A stretch of DNA of 64,000 bases from Amoebidium appalachense (taxonomy: Eukaryota > Ichthyosporea), in NCBI GenBank assembly GCA_963693365.1, contig CAVNZM010000006.1, forward strand, positions 10,664,001-10,728,000, written 5' to 3'. The first letter of the stretch is position 1; each line of letters starts with the position of its first letter. This document shows, one piece after another, positions 11,623 through 24,201 of the stretch. Under the pieces are notes generated by a model that was given only the letters and a program-made list of their open reading frames with translations, did not search any database and was not told the DNA's origin. The position numbers and the translations under genes are program-made.

Positions 11623-13410
11623 GGCTGACCACATGGGCCAGTGTTCCAGTTGTGTTATTCTGGGTGTCGGGTGGCTATCAAAGGAGGGGGTGATTGGTGG
11701 TGGTGGTGGTGGTGGTGGGGGGGGGGGGGGGGGGGGGGGGGGGCTATAGCACTGTTAACACGTGCAAGTGCCACACAAGCTGGGCACTGGGAGAGGGGGG
11801 GGGGGGAGGGAGAAGGGGGGGGGGGGGGGGGGGGGGGGAAGGGGGGTTGCTAAGGAATATGCATTTGATTTTTGTGGAGCGAAGAGAAAAACGTTGGTGC
11901 TGTGGCTTTTTGGCTGAGTTTTTTGCTTCCCTCTATGACATGCAGCGCGGCTTCATGCAAAGGCACTCGGTGAAGGGGTTGAGATTGTGCCCCGGCGGGG
12001 CCCACATGCTGCAGCAGCCACCGGGGTGGTGCTGGCTGTGCAGCCGGAGCGCTGGGGGGGCATGAAGGTGGGCAAGAAGCATGCAGTGGTGCGGGTGGAT
12101 CAGGTGCTGTCGCCGGCCATGCAGGTGCCCTTTGGCCCCGACAAGGGCAAGACCCTGGGAGAGCTGGGCCCGCCGCCCTTTGAGCTGATGGTGCACCTGC
12201 AGTGGCTACGGCCCATTCAGCCCCCACCGGACCCAGGTGCCGAGGTGCCGGTGGTCCCTGACCCAGCCCCTCCCCCTGCCAGTCCTCCCCCTGCCGAGCA
12301 GCAGCAACCCCCTTGCCGGCCCACAGGCACCCCCCCAGGACCCCCAGGCAGCCCCGGGGGGCCTTGAGGCAGCCCCAGGGGGACCCGAGGCAGCTCCCAG
12401 AGAGGGCATGTTGGGCCAGGCACCGCCTGGGGAGGTGGTGTGGCAGACTGTGCTGAATGACGCCTTCCACTCCATTGCAAACACGGCGGACGGCACGTAC
12501 AAGTCACACCCCCGCAGGGCTGAGTACGCACGCGCACTCAGCGAGGCAATATTTGTGTGGAATGAAGAGGATTACGGACATGTGAAGGTGCCCCCCCCCC
12601 CTCCCCCCCCCCCCCCAAAATAAAAAATAAAAAATAAAAATAAAAAAAACGGCAACAACAACATGCGTGACTGACGCGCACACACACATACACTCGTTAG
12701 CACACACTCACCATTCCACCCACAACCATGCACACCTTCGACAAAACTTCTGAGGGAAGAGAGAGAGCCTGAGCCTCAGAGAGAGGGGGGGCAAGGGGGG
12801 GGGGGGGGGGGGGGGGGGGGAGGGGGGGGGAGGGGGGGGAGGAGAGTGGGGGTTATTCATATGCCTAGAGAGAAATAATGTAGGGTTGTGGGGGGAAATA
12901 GCCACATGCATTTTTTACTTGTGTTGGGGGAGAAGATGGGGGGGGTGGAGGGGAGGGGTCCTACAATAACGGCAGGTATCAAAGTCTACCAAACCCAAAT
13001 TGCAGTGTGCGTAGTAAATTAATATTGGCATCCTGCCTCACAGGGGGTGCTGGAGCAGAAGGGCATCGACATTGAAACCGAGCTCAAGGGCGGCGACCTG
13101 AGCTACTTCATGGAGCGCATCCGGCGGGTTATTCCCGACCCATACACGCTGGTCTCGCGGCTGGTGGAGTTCAAAAACACCTACAAGGATGTGCCGCCCG
13201 GACCGGATGGCAAGCCTCTGTTCAAGAAGGATGGCTTTGAAAGACTCGAGGCAACATCCCCCCCCCCCCCCCCCCCCTCCCCTGCAGGCGCCCAACAACT
13301 CCACCACCACAGAAAAGATTCTTCGCTTATTTGTCATCCTTGGTTCATCTGCACACACACGCACACCCTAGCCTCCCCCCCCCCCCCCCCCCTCCCCCCC
13401 CCCCAAACAT

Positions 13411-13484
<74 letters not shown>

Positions 13485-13556
13485 CCCGCACGGCCCTTGC
13501 TGCCTAGCCAGTTGTTTTTTGCCTTTCCCTGCTCGTTTTTTTCCTTAGCAACCCCA

Positions 13557-13595
<39 letters not shown>

Positions 13596-15278
13596 ACCAC
13601 ACACACACACACACATACACACACACTACCACCACCACCACCCACCCATCTCTCTGATGTTTGCTTGTGCCCCCACAGTCGCTGCTCGAACACGCCCAAA
13701 ATGGCTGTCTGTCGGACCCCCCCCGGCCTGCCCCTCTACTACGAGACCACTGCCGACGCAGATGGGCTCATGCGCTACCGCTGCATCCGGGGCACCAACG
13801 AGGTGGAGGGGGCAGTGCACAACCCCCTGGCCACCCACTTTGGGGCCACACGCATGTCGCTGCGCCTGCTGGACGCCACCATGTCCAATAGGCGCCACCG
13901 CCACAACCTGCGTGCACACTACCGCAACCGCCTGGGCCAGGCATCGGGGCCCCCCCACTACAGCCCCTGGATTGTTGACGACATGGAGGCACTGGCGCTG
14001 ATGCTGTACGGCCATCACCTCGACCCCCAGTGGGTACCCGTAGGCTGCTACAAGCTACCGGAGGAGTACTTCAACTTTGCCCCGCTCTCCTGTGTGGCCA
14101 ATGCCCCGGCGCAGGAGCCAGTTGCGGTGCCCGCACCCCCACCTCCGTCTGATAACATCGAGCCTGCAGCCAATGGCGTGATGGGCGGGCCAGAGGACTG
14201 TGAGGTCGAGGAGGGTGACGGTGCTGCCATGGGGGGGGGCAACCAGGTGGCGCGTGGTGCACCACAGCCGGACCCTGCACTGAGGGGCGACTACAAGTTC
14301 CTGGCGCAGAAGCAACATGTGGCCATCCCCTTCCTTCCGGTGCTTACCCCTCAGGAGCGCAAGCTATTCAGCACGCTGCTCCTGGGCACCTACAAGGCAC
14401 ATGCAAAGCCCAACGGCCAGCTGTTCGAGGCTTTGGCCCAAGACTTCAACAAGGCTGCCTCTGTGGCTGGGGGAATCTACATGAAGGATGCGGCCTACAT
14501 CAAGAAGCATTTCGACAAGTGGAAGACCTGGCAGACGGCACATGCACAGCGCTCCACACACGAGGGCCTGGCAGATCACCGCAAGCGTATGCGCGAGGAG
14601 AGGGCAGACGCTGTGCCAGCAACCATACGGCCTGCCCCCTTGCCACCCCTCCCTGTTCCAGACGGTGTCGATGCAGGGGCGCAGCGTGAGCGGCCCTTGC
14701 CCATGCTAGTGGGCAAAAAGCATCGCAACATTGGCCCTGAGGGGCCCCTGCAGATGGATTTGCCGGTGCCCCCTCCTATGCAGCCACCCCAGAGAGCCCC
14801 CAAGACCTGCAAGACGTGTGGCCGCCAGGGCAAGGGCTGCCCCGGCTCCAATCGGGCCAAGAGCTGCCCACGTTGGGTTGCAGCCAATCAGGATGCCATG
14901 CCACCAGCACCCGCGCTTGACATGCAGCAGGGCCATGTGCCGCACATGCCCCCTGCACCCCATCCAGGCCCGCACCACCCACATGGCTGGCCCCCACCGT
15001 GGGGCATCATGCCGCCTCAGCCCGGCCCTGCCTTCCCCATGCCTGGGCTACTGCCGCAGCACGGTCCCCATCCTTACTTGGGCCATGTGGGCCAGCCCTC
15101 GGCTGGTGGGCAGTTCCCACCCCCTTCTCGTGCATCTGCTGTGCTGGGCCTGGCGTTGCCACCTGCTGGAGAGACGCAGCTGCAATGGCACGATCGAAAG
15201 CAAAGTAATCGTGGCCGCAAGTCTGCAGGCAGCCAATCAGGATCTCAGAGTAGTCAGAGTAGCCAAACTAGTGTCTAA
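7372..15278 (+). CDS. DUF6729 / DDE-like / DEDDy 3'-5' exonuclease protein, seven exons
   Basis: Exons: 7372-8521, 9485-9673, 10648-11478, 11946 to about 12236, about 12352-12587, 13044-13250, 13679-15278. The first ATG at 7372 precedes a basic GAREGAGRKKK tail and an acidic stretch (residues 118-143). Residues 170-290 resemble DUF6729, with ARYFCDTCKKNF but only one Cys in the first knuckle. Exon 2 carries ADHTF (D418) and exon 3 carries FFYTDRCC (D487), as in DDE transposase cores. A complete DEDDy exonuclease follows: LDCEW (D566/E568), D632, and YAALD (Y701/D705). RGTNEVEG, a candidate third acidic residue, is at 13791-13811. The C terminus has a SANT/Myb-like stretch, a CKTCGRQGKGCPGS knuckle and a Pro/His/Gln tail. 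Introns 1 and 6 use GC donors. The frame is shifted by an eighth C at 13717-13724. The exon 4/5 junction lies in Pro-rich sequence and is uncertain. I recall this layout from fungal proteins; the molecular role is unproven. Confidence 0.8.
8640..9330. repeat. Poly-G/(TGG)n tracts in intron 1
   Basis: Poly-G runs at about 8642-8656, 8780-8801, 8881-8912, 9066-9105 and 9296-9325, with GGT trinucleotide repeats near 8700 and 8860. All lie between exons 1 and 2 of the DUF6729 gene. Confidence 0.93.
9703..9832. repeat. C-rich and (CA)n tract at the start of intron 2
   Basis: Poly-C blocks broken by CACACA, beginning about 30 bp after the exon 2 donor. No coding content. Confidence 0.85.
10028..10240. 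repeat. Poly-G block in intron 2
   Basis: Runs at about 10028-10083, 10139-10156 and 10211-10228. Confidence 0.92.
10250..10562 (+). repeat. G-rich minisatellite in intron 2
   Basis: Degenerate tandem array of about five units, each built on CACATGGGTTTGGGG followed by a GGAAGGAGGG-type block and AAGGATTGT or AAAGTATGTGGG. Spacing is irregular (about 45-70 bp). It ends about 90 bp before exon 3. Confidence 0.75.
11571..11840. repeat. Poly-G tracts in intron 3
   Basis: Runs at about 11581-11620, 11717-11743 and 11817-11838, plus a (TGG)n block at about 11696-11716. Confidence 0.92.
12590..12842. repeat. C-then-A run and poly-G in intron 5
   Basis: Two bases after the exon 5 donor GT at 12588-12589 comes poly-C, then an A-rich (AAAAAT)n tract to about 12648. 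Poly-G follows at about 12797-12820. Confidence 0.88.
13251..13620. repeat. Poly-C, (GA)n and (CA)n filling intron 6
   Basis: Poly-C near 13258-13277, 13376-13404 and 13557-13595. (GA)n at about 13425-13482 and (CA)n at 13600-13625. The intron is mostly simple sequence. Confidence 0.92.
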
Positions 15279-15357
15279 TATTGGAATGTACACCAATGTA
15301 ACGGATCTCATATGTGTTGTAGTGCTTCAAGTTATACCTGTTCTTCGTACAGTCATG

Positions 15358-15360
<3 letters not shown>

Positions 15361-15404
<44 letters not shown>
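15361..15404. repeat. Poly-G, about 44 nt
   Basis: Single uninterrupted G run about 80 bp past the stop codon of the DUF6729 gene. Confidence 0.97.
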
Positions 15405-15704
15405 CTAGCTTTCATTCCGAAGTTTACTGTAAAGAATTAAAATTTAGAATCTGAGTAATAGTACAGAGCCTTTGCACTTTTCTCTGTTTGTTAGGAATTC
15501 TTTGTGATCGAGAGTATGGTGTGTTAGACTATTGGTGTTAATGTGTCCTGGAAGGTGTATAATGTCTGCTGGCCGTAGTCAGTATCTATTTTTAGGTATA
15601 TAGTATATTTTTAAATGTTGGCCGCTGGCCAATAAATAGCAAATAATAAACACACGATAAAGTCAACAGCGTGCCAAAAAACTAATCCCCAGCGAGCGCA
15701 CCCA
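15405..15704. other. AT-rich 3' flank, no gene
   Basis: Unique AT-rich sequence with AATAAA-like motifs around 15632-15650. No ORF supported. It may hold 3' UTR, but it lies beyond a long poly-G. Confidence 0.4.
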
Positions 15705-15708
15705 GTGA

Positions 15709-15730
15709 TGTGTGTGTGTGTGTGTGTGTC

Positions 15731-15798
<68 letters not shown>

Positions 15799-15912
15799 CG
15801 CGCGCGTGCGTGCGTGTGTGTGTGTGTGTGTGTGCGTGCGTGCGTGCGTGTGTGCGTGTGTGCGTGTGTGCGTGTGTGTGTGTGAGTGTGTGTGTGTGTG
15901 TGTGTATGTGTG
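15709..15912. repeat. (TG)n/(CG)n microsatellite
   Basis: About 200 bp of TG steps with a CG core near 15790-15806. Confidence 0.96.
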
Positions 15913-16505
15913 GTGTGGTGTGTGCGCGGCTTGTACATATGTACGTGTTCATGTGCACCTGTGTCGGACCTACGAAGTACATGAAAGTAAATTTTGACAG
16001 CATCGATCTGCCGGTGTGTATGTGTATGTGTGCCAGTGCAGCAGGTGTGCCTTGTAACTGATAGCTTCGCATTTTACGTGTGTGTATATATAGTAGTACG
16101 CATAGACACTTGCTGATCATTCGGATCGACATTAATATTTAATCTGTCGGTCCTCGGTTTTTTGAGTGAATGATGATCAAGTGTAAGAGCATTCACTTGG
16201 CAAGTATTAATGTTGCAGAGGCTAGCTGCAGCTGCAAGCGTCGGATGCACACTGACAATTGTCTTTTCAGCGAGTCTAACCTGCAGGCAGCAGCTGCACA
16301 CATATAGGGTTGTTATCTTGCGGCACATGCACGGTGATCATTTCAGAGTAATAGAGTTCAGAGCAATGAAAATAATGAAAATAACTAAACTTTGTGACTA
16401 CTTTAAAGTTGCTGAGATCATACGTGGTGCAAGCTGCACTATGAACACATGTATAGTGCTAGTAATTAATACATTTTTGTTGCCTTCTGCAGGGTTATCG
16501 TAGCT
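15913..16505. other. Intergenic, no gene seen
   Basis: Unique sequence with only short, compositionally random frames on both strands. Confidence 0.5.
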
Positions 16506-17111
16506 ACGTCACGGCCTGCACTCAGGGGGGGAGGGGGGGGGGGAGAGGGGGGATGATTCGAAGGGGGTATAAATAAGAACATGCACCTAAAGGTCTTTCC
16601 CGTGGATCCTCCCCCCCCCCCCCCACCTCTCCCTCCCCCGGGGCCCCATACTATGATATCTAGGCCCAATATTATATGCCCCCTTCCCCCCCCCCCCCCC
16701 CTCCTCTCCGGATCCCCGGACCCCACTTCCCTACCCGGAGGCTCAAGAGCTCCCCCCTTCCCCTTCCCCCCTCCCCCCCCCCCCCCCCAAGGCTTACGGG
16801 GGCCCTTCTTCATCGAGGGGGAGGGGGTGGGGGTGGGGGGGGTGGGGGGAGGGGGTGGGGGGGAGGGAAGTGGAAGGCGGGGGTGGATGCATGTCAGCCT
16901 AGGTGAATTCAATTGTTTAACTCCAGTGTGCAGGACTGGTCTGAAGGCTTAAGAAAACAACGAGGAAATGGGGTCCAGTGGAGGTGGTGGTGGTGTTCTG
17001 TGTGTGTGTGTACACGTGCACGTATGTGTGTGGTTTTTTTAAGGGGTGAGTGGTGGTGGTGGTGGTGGTGGTGGTCACCGTGGTGGTGGTGTGTGTGTCT
17101 GGTGTGTGTGT

Positions 17112-17156
<45 letters not shown>
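16506..17156. repeat. C-rich, G-rich and (TGG)n/(TG)n simple sequence
   Basis: Poly-C at about 16609-16624 and 16686-16700, G-rich 16818-16880, (GGT)n near 17050-17090, (TG)n 17101-17126, then poly-G to about 17155. Confidence 0.88.
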
Positions 17157-17925
17157 TAGAAAGAAAAACTGCTCGTGGGTCACTGTTTTTCGTCACTGTA
17201 TTTGTAACGGGCCGCTCATATTTATATAACTACTTTAATTTAAGTACACGTGTTCATTATCATATACGATGGCCAAATATAGAAATTTTGGCGTCGAAGT
17301 TCTTGGAGCTAAAAAAACGTTTAAAAGGGGGAAATAATAGCTTGGCCCCAAATTTACCTTGCCGTTTTTAGCGAATGTATTTTTTATTCATGAGTTCTAG
17401 TGATTCAGTGAGTGCACGTGCCTGCCTCAGGCTGATCATGACAACTGCAACACACCATTCCTACATGGATATCAACCAAAAGAAAATAGTATATACTGTG
17501 GTGGTCTCCTAAACCTTGTGCGGCATGCGCATACATGATATTACAGTGACGCATGTGCATATTATTGTTCTGTACACCGGAGTGTGCCGGTGCACGTGGC
17601 TGTTTTGTGCACATGTTACAATAGCAGCACGATCTCCCTAAACTCCATGTTTACAAATCCCTCACCCTGGCTCTGCCTTGTCGGTGCTCCAAAACACACA
17701 TACAAATCCCCCTAGACTCAGTGCCTGCACATGGTCGCATTCACGTGCAGGTCACGTGACACATGCGATGCCATACTGCCGTCTACAGCAACAACCACGG
17801 CAGCATGTATACCGGCCCAGCACGAGATATACTTATCGGCAGCCCACTGAACTCGCCCATTTTCTCTTTTTCATGTATGTCCCTCCTTTTTTGTAAAATC
17901 ACCCTTTTTGGCCTCCCGGTAGTGG
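17157..17925. other. Intergenic, no gene seen
   Basis: Ordinary-complexity sequence with no ORF or RNA gene that I can support. Confidence 0.5.
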
Positions 17926-18160
17926 ATTTTGCAGGATTTGACTTCTTTGAGGTCCAAAAACCTCAAATTTTCCCCGGCGGGGCCGGGGAGGGAGAATTCA
18001 AAAATTGCCCGCTCCTGATATGGTACCCGGGCCGGTGAACACATGATCTGTGTCACTGAAAAAGACTTCAGGCGAAGCACGGCCATCTAGAGACTCGAAG
18101 CACGGCCATCTAGAGACTCGTCTCTAGATGGCCGTGGGCAGAAGCCAAAAACCTTTTTTC
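17926..18160. repeat. Hairpin-rich element with a perfect 16-bp stem
   Basis: A 23-bp unit at 18074-18096 is repeated exactly at 18097-18119. The second copy starts a perfect inverted repeat: left arm CACGGCCATCTAGAGA at 18101-18116, loop CTCG, right arm at 18121-18136. Just upstream are weaker palindromes (GAGGT...ACCTC near 17950 and a GGCC/CCGG-rich block near 17974-17990). No ORF. It could be a fragment of an inverted-repeat transposon or a hairpin transcript. Confidence 0.85.
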
Positions 18161-18499
18161 AGAGGGCCGTGCAAAAACACAACACCGTACAATGCCGTAT
18201 CATACAAGACAGACAAGACAGAAAAAGCAGCCTACGCATACCTTGCTGGCTCCCTCCAAGTTGAGTTGGACTCCAAAAACTTATGATGCCATCATACATA
18301 TGCGTGTATTGTGGGACTATTCGGGTCACCGTGATAAATATACAAAAATATAACTGTTTAGCCCCTGCATGCAAGGATCCTTACTTCACAATTTATCCCT
18401 TGGCTTCAAAATGCCCCTTCTCGGGCCTTGCCCCATAACCGGCCCAGGCTGGCAGGGGCGCCCCGGCCCCCCCGCCCTCCCAGCCTCCCCAAAACCCCA

Positions 18500-18530
18500 G
18501 CCCCCCCCCCCCCCCCCCCCCCCCCCCCCC
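18500..18530. repeat. Poly-C
   Basis: Uninterrupted C run of about 30 nt in a C-rich block beginning near 18460. Confidence 0.95.
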
Positions 18531-18539
18531 TTCCTTTCC

Positions 18540-19755
18540 TCCGGCCCTGAGGCTCGTCCTCTGTCATAACTGTGAAATTTGGAAAGATCAGTTAAACCTG
18601 TAATCCCTTCGAAATTTCACCCCCTGATCGCTGCTTCTTACTACGACGTCGACAGCCCCATATGCATCCTTTTCCACCCATTTGCATGCGTGTACAATCT
18701 TTTCAATGTCCCATTCAGCGCTTAATACGTGGGCTCCCTTCCCTCGAGCTCATATTCCCTCTCAACTTAAATTAAATAGTACTAATATGTACATACAAAC
18801 CTTTGTCGGACTGGGAAGGCTCGCGATGGTAAAGGAATTGCTCGAATATCAGTACCAGTCCATGAATGTGTATCGTGCTCTACATCTTTTTGCCCCTTGC
18901 ACCATACCTGCATCTCACAGGCTGGTTACTTCGTTCCAAACAGCCGGCATGTGCAGGTACAACGTTGCACTCGGCAGGGCCCTGTGGTGTAGCCCTACTG
19001 TTGTGCTACCTCCATATTGTTCGACTTTTGTTCCATTATAGGCCCTGGCCAAAAATTTCAATGCGGTAGAACACGTGCATGCATAATGACCCATTTCGTA
19101 TACCGTGTCGAGGTTTATACTAATCTAGGCAATGGTGCAGCCCAAAAAATTTACTGCAATTCGGAACTTATAATGAACGCACATGTGGCACTTAAAACGG
19201 TTGCCATGTTCGGTGCTCGCAGTGTTGGAAGCGCCACAGCACTGCCGGTGCCTGCCGCAATTTTTTTCTAAATATGCAATGGTAAATAATACACTGACTA
19301 AGTAACAGGGCAGTGTTGTGGCACAATATGGCATGCCCTCTTTCCATCTTGTGGCCTAGTGGGTGCAACAATACTTCGCATGCCCAAATACCAAATACCA
19401 TACTGTACATACGTAACTTATACCCAAAGCCTGGTGATGTTATACGCCATCATGTTAACCCTGAGTCTAAAATACAAATCAAATCACTTTCATTTAGTAG
19501 ATAAACAGCTGCTTAGTGGCGGCCTCAGAGCCTCCAACCACCCAGCACATGCCATACGGTAGCTACTTCCACCTTTCCAGCAACTTAACTGCCAATATGC
19601 AGTGCTTTTGGGTGCTGAAATAAATAGACGTGTTTTCAGCCTGCATCCACTGTGACAGGTCAATATTGCAATATAAATATTTCCTTGTCTTATCCCTGTC
19701 TGCTTTAAAAACGCGACTCTGGTCACCGTGTATCAAATTCAGAAAGAACCCTTGT
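18540..19755. other. Intergenic, no gene seen
   Basis: About 1.2 kb of normal-complexity sequence. The longest frames (under 120 codons) lack recognisable motifs, splice-phase partners or biased composition. Confidence 0.5.
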
Positions 19756-19759
19756 GAGC

Positions 19760-20060
<301 letters not shown>

Positions 20061-20103
20061 AGTCATAGCCGTGCCTTCATGCCCATAGCCACTCCTCGGT
20101 GCC

Positions 20104-20431
20104 TCACAGCCCCAGAAACTTCTCGATGTCTGCATCCTCCACGGGGAAATCCAACCCGTTTTCCAGATTCTCGTAGCCGTATTTCTCCCGCAGGACGTGC
20201 AGGATCTGGGCCGTGACGTCACGGAGGACGTAGTTGATTTCCCTCATGTCGAACTCGCCCAGGGCACTGCCCTTGTGCATCTGCAAAAGAAGCAAGGGTT
20301 GGTGGGCTGCAATCAAGCATACAACACTGCATGCTGTGTGTGCATCTAAAAGCATACATGCACCAGACCAAAAGAGAAGGCCGTCAGCAGCAAGTAAGTT
20401 GAACTTCAGTGCCTGAACTTGCTGCGACCAT

Positions 20432-20504
<73 letters not shown>

Positions 20505-21234
20505 GGGCACCGGAACCACTACTTGTGAGGTCAATCGTGTGGGTTTCCACACAGATCCAAGGGGGGAAATTCTATGTATGGAGAAAACAGGTTAAATGCA
20601 GGAGACGGATGAGGAAGGTGCAAAGAGGATAGCCGGGGACGCGCCCAAAATTTGTGTGTGTGTGTGTTGGGGGGGGGGGGGGGGGGGGGGGAGGGGGGGG
20701 GGGATTTGAATGCGGAACACAGTACGAAGTACGCATACACGATGAGAAGTATGGTGCAGGACACATGCAAAGGCAAACATTCAAGTATGCAACATCAGCC
20801 ATGCGCACAGTATGCGTCATAAGCAGAGCCCATCCTCAGGGAGGGCCCAAGTCATCAATTGCGTCTGAGTTTCGACCCCTTAGCCCGCGTATATACGACG
20901 CTCCAACTCAGACAGCAGCATCAACTGAACTTGGGTGGGTCAACCCGTCTTGATCAAAGACGAGCAGGGTTGCTTATGCAAGCAAGGTGAGCAGAACGGT
21001 GAAGATGTGTGTGCAAACTAATGCAGTGCAACGAAAAACGCGTATGTGCTTACAGATGCACGACACAGAGCAACCATGCCCGGTTGCATGGAAGTAAAGA
21101 TGTCTGGAGGGGGGGGGGGGGGGTTAAAGTACGAAGTAAACATTCATGACGGACAACATAATACAAATTGCAAAGCAGACACAAGAATATGATAAGAGCC
21201 CGTCCTCGAAGGAAGGAAGGGGGAAAAGGGGCCG

Positions 21235-21269
<35 letters not shown>

Positions 21270-21582
21270 AGGGGAGGGAGAGGGGGGGGGGGGGGGGGGT
21301 CAATCAAGGCCTTGAAAAATGCTTTAATGTGAGCAATCGATCAATCCCCCGTAAGATATAGTTGGGCCAGAGTGCATCCAGAGTCCAAGCTAGGGCCATA
21401 GTAGGGGGTCGTACAATGAGGAATATGCAGTGCAGAACGGTTCAAAACATGAAACGATCACGGAGCCAACCAGACACTGACGGATTTTCAAATCCCCATG
21501 AAATGTGGAACGCGCGTTCGTGCTTGTGTCACCTGGGTGGGATGGGGTGGGATGGGCAACGGGGAGGTTTTGGTGGCGGGGT

Positions 21583-21613
<31 letters not shown>

Positions 21614-22711
21614 GGGGTTGGTTCAACGAATCAAGCAAGCAGTAAATACATAGATGCAAAACTCCAAAGGTGAGGCAGAACTAGGCAATAGGGAGAACCG
21701 GGGTTACCCGGCCGCGGGGGGGGGGGGGGGGGGGCAGGCACAACGGATTGAAAAGTTGGTGGAAGATGGGGATGAACGAAAAGAATAGGGGAAAGGGGGA
21801 AAGGGGAGGATTTGATCATGATTTTGGCCCCCGGGGGGGGGGGGGGGGGGGGTGGGGGGTGGGGGGGGTGGGGGGATGGTGCAAGCACGTAAAGGAAGTG
21901 ATAGCTGGACAAAAACAAGCAAAACCCCGAAAGAATGTGGGTGACGGACGAGGGAGGTGGGGGACAAGGGGGGGGGGAGGGGGGGGGGGGGGGAGAGAGG
22001 GGGGGGGGGGGGGGGGGAGGGGGGGGGAGGGGGGGGTTCTATCAAGCGTGGTGCCACCCCTTATTTGGAAATAATCGGCTACTGCCTCTATGACATGAGC
22101 ATCAACACATCTCACACATACCAAGAGCCACCACACACACACACCAGTATCTGCCCACCAACCTGCCAGTAGCTCCTATCGGCAAACACATGTCTACAAA
22201 GCGCAAACGGAGTCAAACGCACTCTAGCATAGGCAAACACACACCTACTATGCGGACATACACCCACCCATCAAGCACATACACTTAATAAGTACCACCA
22301 TGCTCCCACCCACAAAGCACACATAACAAACATTAGCATGGCTGCACTAAAAAGGTAAAAGCACACACACCTACGAAGGACAAACACCGACATCCAAATA
22401 ACCCCCCCCACCCCCCCACCCCACCCACACACCCACCCCCCTCCCTCCCTCCTCCCCCTACTCCTACCAAGCATAAGCACGCAGATCTGCTAAGAACAAA
22501 CGAGCACCCACCCACCATGACAAGAAAAGACACCTACCAAGTACAAAGCACACGCCAGGGTGACTGACACGGATACACACACGTGCAAATAGCAGCAAAC
22601 ACACCTACAAGCACACACACACAACTATAAGCACACCTACAAGTGCACACACCCTCACACATACACAACACACACACACACACAGACACACACATTCTCT
22701 TTCTCTCTCTC

Positions 22712-22781
<70 letters not shown>

Positions 22782-23052
22782 ATACACAGCACAACACACA
22801 CACACACACACACACGCGCGCGCACGCGCGCGCGCGCAGATCTGCCAAGAACTAACGAGCACACGCCCACCATGACAAGCAAAGACACCTACCAAGTACA
22901 ACGCACACGCCGGGGTAACTGACACGGATACACACAAGTGCAAATAGCAGCAGACAGACCTACAAGCACACACACACAACTATAAGCACACCTACAAGTG
23001 TGCACACACACACACACACCCACACACCCACACACCCACACACCCACACACC

Positions 23053-23083
<31 letters not shown>

Positions 23084-24141
23084 CTCCTGCGCCGTCTCTG
23101 CATCCCACAAACAATTATCCTCTTCCATATCCTCCTCCTCCAGTGACTGTTCTATGTTCACGCGCCACAGCAACCTCTCATCATATGTCAGGTGGCACTC
23201 CCTCATGTATGTGTCGTCTGTCTGTATGGCCGACAGCAGGGCCTTGATTTTGCTGCCCCCCGGGCGCAGACGGAACGACCCCTTGATGGTCCACGCTAAC
23301 GTGCCTGTCTTGGGGCCTGTGTCTGTCTCCTGTGTGCAAGCATGGGTGGAGGCGTTAGAGCCATTGAAGTGGAAGGCATGAAGTGAAAAATGCCCTATTC
23401 GGGGTCAACACTCCTTTCGTCTTATCTGGAAACAATGCAGCTACCTTTCCATGTGGCTGGACAGCTTAGAGGAACCACAGGGGTGTCCTCTATTGCACAA
23501 CATGCAAAGATGAAAATCATGGTTGCAACTGTCTTTGTGGATGTGTGAGATGATGGTGCGATAAGGAAAGGGGACACAAATCACCCCGAAAGTGGAGCGG
23601 TGTTTTTCAGGGGAGAGCTGTAGATCTGTTAATCGTGCCCGTGTGTGTGAGTATGCTTGTGCAAACACGCATCTCTGAGTGTACCTCTTGAATAATTCCC
23701 TTTGTGTGTAAGGTGTGCCACATCGTGTGTGTGTGTCCCAGAGGCGTATCTGTGTATGTGTGTATGTATCCGCACCCTTCCCCTTTTATGTGCGTGGACG
23801 CAAGTGTGTGTGTGAGGGTATGCCACCGTCCACGCGCAACTGCCGTGTTTGTGTATGCTGTGTCCTTGCGTGGGTGTATGTTGACGTGTAAGAGAATGCT
23901 GGTGTGTGCGCTTGTATGAGTAAGGGCCGAGGGAGTGAGGTTATCCAGTGTGTGTGGGCGTGTGTGTGTGTGGTGGTGGTTGGGGGGGAAGGGGGGAGGG
24001 GGGAGGGGGGGCAGGTGGTGACGATATACTCGGTTTTTCTGTGTGTGGCTCCGTGTGTCTATATATTTGGGTGCGGATGTCGGCTTAGGTGGTGATTGTA
24101 TGCAAATGGGTGTTTAGAGGAATGTGTGTGAAGACTGCCAT

Positions 24142-24201
<60 letters not shown>

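Noticed and set aside
20817-20990. 5S rRNA or tRNA origin of repeat family 1
   Set aside because: AGCAGGGTTG and GTCGAAACTC recall a 5S box and a tRNA B box, but neither the order nor the flanking sequence supports either RNA.
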